Origin: JAOUEA01 sp035711865 | GTDB taxonomy: Bacteria; Actinomycetota; UBA4738; HRBIN12 | Assembly (NCBI GenBank): GCA_035711865.1 | Contig: DASTBT010000078.1 | Coordinates: 1-11,295, forward strand | Length of the DNA stretch: 11,295 nt | Direction of reading: 5' to 3' | In this document: in pieces, positions 1-5,581 of the stretch | Layout: each line of letters starts with the position of its first letter | Position numbering within the stretch: position 1 is the stretch's first letter | Notes under the pieces: model-generated | Databases searched by the model: none | The model's input: only the letters and a program-made list of their open reading frames with translations | What the model was told of the DNA's origin: nothing | Made by a program: the position numbers and the translations under genes

Positions 1-45
1 GCCAGCCTACCGGGCACCGCCGGGCCGCGTGCCTGCGCGACCGGG

Positions 46-870
46 TCAGTGGCCGGAGCGGTCGGAGTCCATGACGCCGTCCCGACCGTCGAGCCCGGCG
101 AGCTCGCCCAGGTCGTCCTCGCTGAGCTCGAAGTCGAACACGTCGATGTTCTCGCTCATCCGGGACGGCTTCGAGGTCTTGGGGATCGGGATCAGTCGGA
201 GCTGCACGTGCCATCGCAGGACGATCTGTGCCGGCGTCCTGCCATGGCGTCGAGCGATCTCCGCGATTGTCGGCTCGGCGAGGAGATCGTTCCCCGCCCC
301 GAGCGGAGACCAGCTCTCCGTCACGATGCCGTGCGCGGCGTGGTATCGGCGTTCGTCAGGTCGGCTGTGTCTCGGGTCGAGCTCGATCTGGTTGACGTGG
401 GGCGCCACGCCGGTCTCGTCGAGCAGCCGATCGAGATGTGCCGGCTTGAAGTTCGAGACGCCGATCGAGCGCAGCTTCCCTTCTTCGAGGAGGCCGATCA
501 GACCTCGCCACGCATCGACGTAGCGGTCCTGCCGGGGATTCGGCCAGTGGATCAGCATGAGATCGATGCACTCGAGACCGAGCCGCTCCGCGCTGTTCGA
601 GAAGGCCTGGCGCGCCTCATCCTCACCGTGCCACCGCTTGTTGAACTTCGTGGTCACGAAGATCTCGTCGCGATCGACGCCGCTCGACCTGATGCCTCGG
701 CCCACGCCGGCCTCGTTCCGGTAGTTCTCAGCGGTGTCGATCAGTCGGTAGCCGGCGCCGAGGGCCGCGGCGACCGCTTGCTCGGTCTCAGCGTCCCCCA
801 TCGGAGACGTGCCGAACCCGAGAGCCGGCATCGCGACGCCATTGGCGAGGATCACCGTGAAGGCCGTCAT
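46..870 (-). CDS. aldo/keto reductase, 2,5-diketo-gluconate reductase-like
   Basis: NAD(P)H-dependent aldehyde/ketone reductase of the AKR (alpha/beta)8-barrel superfamily, cytosolic, 274 residues, the normal length. The full catalytic tetrad is visible: Asp45 and Tyr50 in LIDTAENYRNE, Lys75 in VTTKFNK, His108 in MLIHWPNP. These are the same numbers as in Corynebacterium 2,5-diketo-D-gluconate reductase A, from memory. IGVSNF (136-141), VNQIELDP (159-166) and the nucleotide-binding stretch IPIPKTSKPSRMSEN (227-241) follow in the right order. I chose the ATG at 870 because GAGGGAA lies just upstream (874-880) and the protein then begins at the normal first strand. A longer reading to 984 would add 38 non-conserved residues and run into the VOC gene. 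It is the last of three minus-strand genes and lies 59 bases after the VOC gene. The true substrate cannot be read from the sequence; a role in aldehyde detoxification is a guess. Confidence 0.93.
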   Translation of the reverse strand: MTAFTVILANGVAMPALGFGTSPMGDAETEQAVAAALGAGYRLIDTAENYRNEAGVGRGIRSSGVDRDEIFVTTKFNKRWHGEDEARQAFSNSAERLGLECIDLMLIHWPNPRQDRYVDAWRGLIGLLEEGKLRSIGVSNFKPAHLDRLLDETGVAPHVNQIELDPRHSRPDERRYHAAHGIVTESWSPLGAGNDLLAEPTIAEIARRHGRTPAQIVLRWHVQLRLIPIPKTSKPSRMSENIDVFDFELSEDDLGELAGLDGRDGVMDSDRSGH

Positions 871-873
871 CTG

Positions 874-880
874 TTCCCTC
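874..880 (-). promoter_or_regulatory. ribosome-binding site of the aldo/keto reductase
   Basis: GAGGGAA read on the minus strand, three to five bases before the ATG at 870. It decides between this start and a longer open frame beginning at 984. Confidence 0.6.
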
Positions 881-929
881 GAGACATCGATCAAGATGGT
901 ATCGCCGTCGAGCCCCACGCCTCGTGGGA

Positions 930-1349
930 TCAGGGGACGCCGGGATGGCGAGGGGCGTCGGGAACCGGCGCCGGCGCATGCCACACAGCCTCGACGTTGT
1001 TCTGATGCAGGTCGTTGACGAATGCCGCGTAATACCGCTCGGAGTACTGCGTCCAGACCCCGGGCTCCCCGCGGACGGTCGCACCGTTGGCGACGGCGGC
1101 CGCGAAGAACGCGTCGACGGCTTCCCGACCTTCGGCGGAGAACGCGACATGCGCCGCCGTGGACACCGGATCCCCACGGCAGATCGTGAAGTCGTCCAGG
1201 TCCTCGGCCCCGTAGGAGACACAGTCGTTCTGAACGTAGAGTTCCTCATAGCCGAGCGGGGCGAGGGCGGCTGTGTAGAGCTGGCGGCTCGCGTCCAGGT
1301 CTGCAACGACGAAGAGCACGTGATCGACGACGATGCGGCGAACCTCCAT
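930..1349 (-). CDS. VOC-fold glyoxalase/dioxygenase-like protein
   Basis: Small cytosolic protein of 139 residues with the vicinal oxygen chelate (VOC; glyoxalase/bleomycin-resistance/extradiol dioxygenase) fold. Two beta-alpha-beta-beta-beta modules are recognisable. The first opens with DHVLFVVADLDAS (9-21), the second with AAHVAFSAEG (65-74) followed by a long helix, and the protein ends in YYAAFVNDLHQNNVEAVWH (106-124). The likely metal ligands of this fold are all present: His10, His67 and Glu120. Family members range from glyoxalase I to fosfomycin and bleomycin resistance proteins and dioxygenases, and the sequence does not tell which applies here. There is no Shine-Dalgarno site before the ATG at 1349. 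Instead TACCGT lies exactly six bases upstream, so the gene is probably read from a leaderless transcript. It sits between the secreted-protein gene (67-base gap) and the aldo/keto reductase (59-base gap). The pairing with a reductase fits reactive-carbonyl metabolism, but this is inference. Confidence 0.88.
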   Translation of the reverse strand: MEVRRIVVDHVLFVVADLDASRQLYTAALAPLGYEELYVQNDCVSYGAEDLDDFTICRGDPVSTAAHVAFSAEGREAVDAFFAAAVANGATVRGEPGVWTQYSERYYAAFVNDLHQNNVEAVWHAPAPVPDAPRHPGVP

Positions 1350-1355
1350 CGGTTC

Positions 1356-1361
1356 ACGGTA
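1356..1361 (-). promoter_or_regulatory. -10 element of leaderless promoter for VOC gene
   Basis: TACCGT on the minus strand, six bases (GAACCG) before the ATG at 1349. This is the same TANNNT-N6-ATG geometry as at the EamA, gatC and mnmA genes. No purine-rich ribosome-binding site lies in between. No convincing -35 was found. Confidence 0.5.
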
Positions 1362-1416
1362 ACAACGACGGGCCGCCGCTGTTGGCGGAAGCCACGCGTA
1401 GCTGCACGGATCTGAT

Positions 1417-2139
1417 TCAGGGCCACCGCCGCTTCGGTGGGTAGACGCTCGCGTCCAGGATCTCCCGATCGCCTAGTGGCGAGTCGAGTTGAACCTCAAC
1501 CGGGAAGGCGGGGTTGCCCTGACAGGTCGTTGCGCCCTTCGTGAGCTCGACCAGGATCACGAGTGAGACCATGCGCTCGTTCTCGTCGAGGATCACATGC
1601 TTCACCGCCCGGTCCCCAGGTGCCTGGCCTCCGGCGCACGCGACCTCGGTCGCGAGCAGAGATACCTGGTTCGCCTCCGGGTCGGGCTCGTTCCGTGGAT
1701 CCACGACGAACCGTGCGTTCCCCCATCCCTCTGCATCGAGCTCGATCTGGCATCCACCCCAGCCGACAGGAGCCCACCCGTTCTCGCCCATCTCGATGCG
1801 CATCGAGGCGTTCGGCTGATCGGCATCGGGCTCCGCAGCCCGGCCGAACAACTGACGCCAGCCCTCTCCCTCCTGGGTGACGAACCACTCGTAGCCCGAA
1901 GAGAACTTCCGGAAGTAGGGAGCTTCTGCGCCGACGTGGGACAGATCCAGCTCGTCGATCGTCGTGAACGGCGCGAAGGCGGATGTATCCGGTGGGAGCT
2001 GCTCGAACATGGCCCCGCCGCATAAGGCTGTCAGCTGCATCCCCTGAGATCCACCGGTCACGCTCGATCCGGGGCGTGTCTGTCCGCACGAGGGGGCGAT
2101 CAGCAAGATCATGAGCATGAGTGGGTGGGTCAGGCGCAT
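1417..2139 (-). CDS. secreted protein, possible lipoprotein, unknown function
   Basis: Uncharacterised exported protein of 240 residues. The N-terminus has a short positive start (MRLTH), a hydrophobic core (residues 6-16) and Cys18 in IAPSC. This could be a lipobox, but Pro at the -2 position is unusual, so cleavage by signal peptidase I is an alternative. The mature part has four further cysteines (40, 130, 168, 206), enough for two disulfide bonds outside the membrane. It ends in a motif-like stretch: TTCQGNP (204-210), PVEVQLDSPLGDREILD (213-229). I have an impression of similar C-termini in unnamed actinobacterial secreted proteins, but cannot verify it. The start is well supported: GGAGG lies four bases before the ATG at 2139. 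It is the first of three minus-strand genes and diverges from the small membrane-protein gene across a 196-base spacer. No function is proposed. Confidence 0.8.
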   Translation of the reverse strand: MRLTHPLMLMILLIAPSCGQTRPGSSVTGGSQGMQLTALCGGAMFEQLPPDTSAFAPFTTIDELDLSHVGAEAPYFRKFSSGYEWFVTQEGEGWRQLFGRAAEPDADQPNASMRIEMGENGWAPVGWGGCQIELDAEGWGNARFVVDPRNEPDPEANQVSLLATEVACAGGQAPGDRAVKHVILDENERMVSLVILVELTKGATTCQGNPAFPVEVQLDSPLGDREILDASVYPPKRRWP

Positions 2140-2143
2140 CCAG

Positions 2144-2148
2144 CCTCC
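2144..2148 (-). promoter_or_regulatory. ribosome-binding site of the secreted-protein gene
   Basis: GGAGG on the minus strand, four bases before the ATG at 2139. This is a strong, well placed Shine-Dalgarno site, in contrast to the leaderless neighbour downstream. Confidence 0.6.
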
Positions 2149-2241
2149 GATCTCAGACGATCATGCCGCCCAGGGCAACGCCCGTGACATCCAAACCTGG
2201 TCGCGGATCAGCACGCCAGGATTGCGGCGAGGTCCCTCGAT

Positions 2242-2255
2242 GCAGGCCGGCCTGC
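2242..2255. promoter_or_regulatory. 14-bp perfect palindrome in divergent spacer
   Basis: GCAGGCCGGCCTGC is a perfect palindrome in the 196-base spacer between the divergent secreted-protein and membrane-protein genes. It could be an operator serving either side. In GC-rich DNA such palindromes also occur by chance, so support is weak. Nothing else in this spacer was recognised apart from the -10-like site near 2300 and the two ribosome-binding sites. Confidence 0.25.
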
Positions 2256-2299
2256 CGGCTGTGGGCCGATCCGCCCCTACTGCTCCGGAGGCGGTTCCT

Positions 2300-2305
2300 T
2301 AGCGT
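2300..2305 (+). promoter_or_regulatory. -10 element upstream of small membrane protein gene
   Basis: TAGCGT fits the actinobacterial TANNNT -10 form. Transcription would start near 2311-2312, giving a leader of about 24 bases that holds the GGGAG ribosome-binding site (2325-2329) of the gene at 2336. The base after a five-base gap is the A of an ATG (2311) that opens a ten-codon frame. No clear -35 was found. Confidence 0.4.
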
Positions 2306-2310
2306 GAGAG

Positions 2311-2343
2311 ATGAGGAGAACGAAGGGAGACGACCATGGATGA
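2311..2343 (+). CDS. possible ten-codon leader ORF overlapping next start
   Basis: ATG at 2311 opens a frame of ten codons (MRRTKGDDHG) ending at TGA 2341-2343. It therefore overlaps the start of the membrane-protein gene at 2336 in another frame. The ATG lies five bases after TAGCGT, close to where a leaderless transcript would begin, so it could be translated first and influence initiation at 2336. Such leaderless short frames are known from mycobacteria. The peptide shows no amino-acid run that would suggest attenuation. Chance occurrence is quite possible. Confidence 0.22.
   Translation: MRRTKGDDHG
2325..2329 (+). promoter_or_regulatory. ribosome-binding site of small membrane protein
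   Basis: GGGAG, six bases before the ATG at 2336. It supports that start and lies inside the ten-codon leader frame. Confidence 0.55.
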
Positions 2344-2770
2344 GCTTTCATACAAGATCAGGATCGCGGCGCTCTGGCTCCTGGCGATCGTCGCCTTCGT
2401 CGGCTACAGAATCCTTGCCGTCAGCGAGCAGGCGAGGGAGGTGTCACTGCTCGGCAATCAGGACTTCGCATCCTATCTGTTGGTCATGATGACGTTCGCG
2501 TTCTTGTCCCTGATCCTGCCGAGCCGACTGAACCGCTTGTTGAACATGATCGCCGGAGGGATCTTCTTGGTACTTCAGTCGATCATGCTCGCGGACGGAG
2601 CGTTCGGCTATCCGTCTGGGACCTTCAACGCCATGACCGGAGTCACCCTGGTGGGCATGGCCTCGATCGTCTGGCTGGCGTTCAGATGGCCACGCCGGGA
2701 GCACGTGCTCCGGAACAAGGGATCGGACGTCGGGATCGAGGAGCCGGCATCCACGGCCCACGCCGCGTAG
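2336..2770 (+). CDS. small four-helix membrane protein, unknown function
   Basis: Integral membrane protein of 144 residues that I do not recognise as a named family. Four hydrophobic segments are visible: about 10-28 (LWLLAIVAFVGYRILAV), 46-62 (SYLLVMMTFAFLSLILP), 69-87 (LNMIAGGIFLVLQSIMLAD) and 100-118 (MTGVTLVGMASIVWLAFRW). The tail is charged and probably cytoplasmic, with RWPRREHVLRNKG following the last helix. A conserved-looking loop, LPSRLNRLLN, joins helices 2 and 3. The overall plan resembles small DoxX-like or DUF-type four-helix proteins, but no signature was found. The start has a good ribosome-binding site (GGGAG at 2325). GC content is clearly below that of the genes to the right (32 of 60 bases in 2461-2520), hinting at a different origin or weaker codon selection. 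It stands alone between divergent promoters and a hairpin that covers its stop codon. Confidence 0.8.
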   Translation: MDELSYKIRIAALWLLAIVAFVGYRILAVSEQAREVSLLGNQDFASYLLVMMTFAFLSLILPSRLNRLLNMIAGGIFLVLQSIMLADGAFGYPSGTFNAMTGVTLVGMASIVWLAFRWPRREHVLRNKGSDVGIEEPASTAHAA

Positions 2771-2793
2771 AGGTCTGACCAGACCTCGCGGCG
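2761..2793 (+). terminator. hairpin over stop codon; terminator or operator
   Basis: CGCCGC (2761-2766), a three-base bulge (GTA), GAGGTCT (2770-2776), loop GACC, AGACCTC (2781-2787), GCGGCG (2788-2793). This makes a 13-pair stem around a four-base loop that includes the TAG stop (2768-2770) of the membrane-protein gene. No run of T follows, so it would be an atypical terminator. The inner 18 bases, GAGGTCTGACCAGACCTC, are also a near-perfect dyad ending 18 bases before the -10 of the EamA gene, a position where a repressor would block a -35 region. Either role, or both, is possible. Confidence 0.5.
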
Positions 2794-2805
2794 TCGTGTG
2801 GCCTC

Positions 2806-2811
2806 TATCCT
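2806..2811 (+). promoter_or_regulatory. -10 element of leaderless promoter for EamA gene
   Basis: TATCCT, then exactly six bases (TCCTCG), then the ATG at 2818. There is no Shine-Dalgarno sequence. It is the best -10 match of the four leaderless sites in the window. The dyad at 2770-2787 would cover the -35 position. Confidence 0.6.
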
Positions 2812-2817
2812 TCCTCG

Positions 2818-3837
2818 ATGTCCGGCGATCCCCACCCCTCGACCGCCAAGGTCTGGACGATCCTCGGCGCCCTCTACTTCGTGTGGGGCACCACCTACCT
2901 CGGCATCGAGAAGGTCAACGAAACCGTGCCGACCCTGCTCGGAGCCGCCGCGCGGTTCTTGTTCGCCGGTGCCGTGCTGTTCGCGTGGACGTCGGAGCGC
3001 ACCGGCGAGCGCACGAGGCCGAGGCAGTGGCGGGCCGCGGGCATCGTGGGCATCTTCCTGCTGCTGGGAGGGAACGCGCTGGTGGCCGTCTCGGAGAACA
3101 TGGGCACGCCGACCGGTCTCGTGTCGCTGATCATCGCCCTGATCCCGCTCTGGCTCGCGTTCTTCGATCGGGTGGTGTTCCGGGCGGCTCCGCTCGGTTG
3201 GAAGGTCGTCGTGGGGCTGATCGGCGGGTTCGGCGGCGCGGCCCTGCTCGTGTCCGGCAGCGCGGGGGCGGGCGTGCCGGTCGGCGGCATGCTCGTCGCG
3301 GTCGCGGCCACGCTCTGCTGGACCGTCGGTTCGCTCTACGCCCGCACCGCGCCGCTGCCCAAAGCACCGCTACTCGGCAGCGGCATGCAGCAGATGGTGG
3401 GCGGCGCCGTGATCCTCGCGGTCGCGCTGGCGATCGGGGAAGGAACCGACCTCGACATCGGCAGGATCTCGACGTCGTCGTGGCTCGGTCTCGCGTGGCT
3501 GATCGTGGCCGGATCGTTCGTCGGCTTCAGCGCCTATCTCTGGCTGCTGCGGAACGTGCGCACGACGCTCGTCTCGACCTACGCGTACGTGAACCCGATC
3601 GTCGCCGTCACGCTCGGTGTCATCGTGCTCGATGAGGCCCTCACGGGTCGGATGTTCCTGAGCGGCGCGATCGTGCTCGCGTCGGTGGCGATGATCGTCT
3701 CGTCGAGCGGCACCGCCAATCGAGTGCCCGGCGACGAGGTCGAGGGATCGGTCGAAGCGGGCATCGCCGAACCGGAGGTTCGGGCGGGCTCAGGCGGCGC
3801 TGAGGAGCGGGGGCCGCAACTCGAGCGCGAGGTCTGA
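2818..3837 (+). CDS. EamA/DMT-family exporter, YedA-like
   Basis: Inner-membrane transporter of the drug/metabolite transporter superfamily, 339 residues, with two EamA repeats of five helices each. The first repeat opens with ALYFVWGTTYLGIEKV (18-33), and AARFLFAGAVLF (44-55) is its second helix. The second repeat starts near residue 155 (VGGMLVAVAATLCWTVGSLYA). LIRNV-like LLRNVRTT (243-250) and the highly typical TYAYVNPIVAVTLGVIVLDEALT (254-276) place it near E. coli YedA by memory. The direction is probably export of a small metabolite, but the substrate is unknown. The last 39 residues (301-339) form a hydrophilic acidic tail not expected for the family, and the final 15 are encoded opposite the end of gatA. 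The start has no ribosome-binding site but a perfectly placed TATCCT, so it is probably leaderless. A possible operator (2770-2787) lies just upstream. It is likely a single-gene unit. Confidence 0.93.
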   Translation: MSGDPHPSTAKVWTILGALYFVWGTTYLGIEKVNETVPTLLGAAARFLFAGAVLFAWTSERTGERTRPRQWRAAGIVGIFLLLGGNALVAVSENMGTPTGLVSLIIALIPLWLAFFDRVVFRAAPLGWKVVVGLIGGFGGAALLVSGSAGAGVPVGGMLVAVAATLCWTVGSLYARTAPLPKAPLLGSGMQQMVGGAVILAVALAIGEGTDLDIGRISTSSWLGLAWLIVAGSFVGFSAYLWLLRNVRTTLVSTYAYVNPIVAVTLGVIVLDEALTGRMFLSGAIVLASVAMIVSSSGTANRVPGDEVEGSVEAGIAEPEVRAGSGGAEERGPQLEREV

Positions 3838-5259
3838 CTCCAGGGCGGCGGCGGCGCGGAACATGGTCGGCTCGTCGAGCGCGGTCGCGGTGAGCTGCAG
3901 GCCGATCGGCAACCCCTTCGCGTCGAGCCCGCACGGCACGCTGATCGCCGGCACCCCGCCGAGGTTCGCCGGGATCGTGAAGATGTCGTTCAGGTACATC
4001 GCCATCGGGTCGTCGGCCTTCGCGCCGATCGGGAACGCCGTCGTCGGCGACGTCGGTGAGACGAGCACGTCGAACCGCTCGAACGCCGCAGCGTAATCCT
4101 GCAGGATCAGCGTTCGGACCTTCTGCGCCTGCCCGTAGTACGCCTCGTAGTACCCGGCCGACAGCGCGTACGTGCCGAGCATGATGCGTCGCTTCACCTC
4201 GGGCCCGAACCCCTCGCCGCGGGTGCGGAACATCATCTCGATCGAGTCCTCGCCGTCGACGCGCAGGCCGTAGCGGACCCCGTCGTAGCGGGCCAGGTTC
4301 GAGGAAGCCTCGCTCGGCGCGATCAGGTAGTAGGCGCTCAGGGCGTACTCGGCGCGCGGCAGCGTAGCCTCCCCCACCTCGGCGCCGAGCGCGGCGAGGC
4401 GATCGACGCCGGCACGGACCGATGCCGCGACGTCGGGCTCCACGCCTTCCCCGAACGCCTCGGCGAGCACGCCGACCCGCAGGCCCCTGACCCCCCGGTC
4501 GATGCCTTCGCCGTAATCGGGCACGTCGGCGTCGAGGCTCGTCGCGTCGCGATGGTCTTTCCCGGCGAGCGCACCGAGCAACGTCGCGGCGTCACAGACG
4601 CTTCGGGTGAACGTGCCGACCGTGTCGAGCGACGATGCGAACGCGATCAACCCGAACCGGCTGATGCGGCCGTACGTGGGCTTCAGGCCGACGACGCCGG
4701 ACAGGGACGCGGGCTGTCGTACCGAGCCCCCTGTGTCGGTGCCGAGCGCCCACACGGCCATGCCGCTCGCGACCGCTGCCGCGCTCCCGCCGCTCGAGCC
4801 GCCCGGCACCGTGTCGAGGTCCCAGGGGTTGTGCACCGGCCCGTACGCGGAGTTCTCGTTCGACGAGCCCATCGCGAACTCGTCGCAGTTCGTCTTGCCG
4901 ACGAGCACCGACCCGCTCCCGGACAGCCGCGTCCAGGCGGTGGCGTCGTAGGGCGGCACGTAGGTCTCGAGGATCTTCGACCCGCACGTCGTGCGGATGC
5001 CTTTCGTCGTCAAGACGTCCTTCAGGGCGAGGGGGATGCCGGCAACTCCGGACTGCGGCGCCCCCGACGCGAGGTACGTGTCGAAGGCCGCGGCCCGCTC
5101 GAGCGCGACCTCAGGCGTCGGGGTGAGGAACGCGCGCACCTGATCGTCGAGCGCCTCACGACGCGCGATCGCCGACTCGGCGAGCGCGACAGCCGTGATC
5201 TCGCCGTCACGGAGCTTCGCCGACAGCTGCGACCCCGTCAGGTCACAGAGGTCGTTCAC
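3790..5259 (-). CDS. gatA: Asp/Glu-tRNA amidotransferase subunit A
   Basis: Glutaminase/amidase subunit of GatCAB, which converts Glu-tRNA(Gln) (and Asp-tRNA(Asn)) to the correctly amidated tRNA in the cytosol. 489 residues, normal length. The amidase-signature Ser-cisSer-Lys triad is complete: Lys80 (GIPLALKD), Ser155 (GGSSGGSAAA) and Ser179 (TDTGGSVRQP), one residue off the S. aureus numbering. GKTNCDEFAMGSSNENS (121-137) and VVGLKPTYGRISRFGL are strongly conserved family stretches. The start is the GTG at 5259, whose bases overlap the gatC stop as GTGA, so translation is coupled. An open frame continues upstream to 5742 but crosses gatC and is not used. The 3' end overlaps the convergent EamA gene by 48 bases. 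The usual third gene, gatB, does not follow; it must lie elsewhere if the complex is functional. Confidence 0.97.
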   Translation of the reverse strand: MNDLCDLTGSQLSAKLRDGEITAVALAESAIARREALDDQVRAFLTPTPEVALERAAAFDTYLASGAPQSGVAGIPLALKDVLTTKGIRTTCGSKILETYVPPYDATAWTRLSGSGSVLVGKTNCDEFAMGSSNENSAYGPVHNPWDLDTVPGGSSGGSAAAVASGMAVWALGTDTGGSVRQPASLSGVVGLKPTYGRISRFGLIAFASSLDTVGTFTRSVCDAATLLGALAGKDHRDATSLDADVPDYGEGIDRGVRGLRVGVLAEAFGEGVEPDVAASVRAGVDRLAALGAEVGEATLPRAEYALSAYYLIAPSEASSNLARYDGVRYGLRVDGEDSIEMMFRTRGEGFGPEVKRRIMLGTYALSAGYYEAYYGQAQKVRTLILQDYAAAFERFDVLVSPTSPTTAFPIGAKADDPMAMYLNDIFTIPANLGGVPAISVPCGLDAKGLPIGLQLTATALDEPTMFRAAAALESDLALELRPPLLSAA

Positions 5260-5549
5260 GACCCCGACTCCGCGATCTTCGGAACGAGGAACCGCTCGCC
5301 GGCGGAGGCCGGAGCGTTGGCCATCGCGGCCTCGTGCGGCAGGCTGGGGTCGGACGTGTCGTCGCGGAAGACGTTGACCTGGGGGATCGGCGACGCGGTC
5401 GGCGACACGTCGTCGGCGGCGACCTCGCCCACCTTCGCCGCGTGCTCGAGGATGACCGCGAGTTGGTCGCGCATGCGCGCCTTCTCGTCGGCGGTGAGCT
5501 GCACGCGAGCGAGCCTCGCCACGTGATCGATGTCGATCTCCACCGGCAT
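5256..5549 (-). CDS. gatC: Asp/Glu-tRNA amidotransferase subunit C
   Basis: Small structural subunit of GatCAB that wraps around the GatA-GatB interface and stabilises GatA. 97 residues, the usual length. Typical features are IDHVARLARVQLTADEKARM (7-26), the central PIPQVNVFRDD (54-64) and the C-terminal NAPASAGERFLVPKI (78-92). Its stop overlaps the gatA GTG start (GTGA, 5256-5259). The ATG at 5549 has no ribosome-binding site, but TAGACT stands exactly six bases upstream. This gives gatCA its own leaderless promoter even though it follows folD by only 32 bases. The gatCA pair can therefore be transcribed without ligA and folD, which would suit a constantly needed tRNA-charging enzyme (inference). 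Confidence 0.95.
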   Translation of the reverse strand: MPVEIDIDHVARLARVQLTADEKARMRDQLAVILEHAAKVGEVAADDVSPTASPIPQVNVFRDDTSDPSLPHEAAMANAPASAGERFLVPKIAESGS

Positions 5550-5555
5550 GTCGGC

Positions 5556-5561
5556 AGTCTA
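5556..5561 (-). promoter_or_regulatory. -10 element of leaderless promoter for gatCA
   Basis: TAGACT on the minus strand, six bases (GCCGAC) before the gatC ATG. It lies in the 32-base gap after folD, so any -35 would fall in or at the end of the folD coding region (about 5579-5585). No TTGACA-like sequence is seen there. Confidence 0.55.
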
Positions 5562-5581
5562 GCCCCGGCGTCCGGACGGCC

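Noticed and set aside
13..33. GGCAC/GTGCC stem at the left edge, after the aldo/keto reductase stop
   Set aside because: Five pairs with an 11-base loop and no T run. Too weak to call a terminator, and the context is cut by the window edge.
871..984. N-terminal extension of the aldo/keto reductase
   Set aside because: It would overlap the VOC gene by 55 bases and precede the normal first strand. The ATG at 870 has a good ribosome-binding site.
49..1005. 318-codon plus-strand frame opposite the aldo/keto reductase
   Set aside because: The minus strand holds a reductase with all four catalytic residues. The plus-strand product is a compositional shadow.
1373..1388. CCGCC/GGCGG hairpin after the secreted-protein gene
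   Set aside because: Only five pairs with a six-base loop and no T run. Such stems are common by chance in GC-rich DNA.
788..1426. 212-codon minus-strand frame across the VOC gene
   Set aside because: It is in another frame of the same strand as the VOC gene, with an Arg/Ser/Thr-rich product and no family signature.
4552..5526. 324-codon plus-strand frame opposite gatA and gatC
   Set aside because: It is a shadow of two well supported genes and its product is Arg/Ala-rich with no motif.
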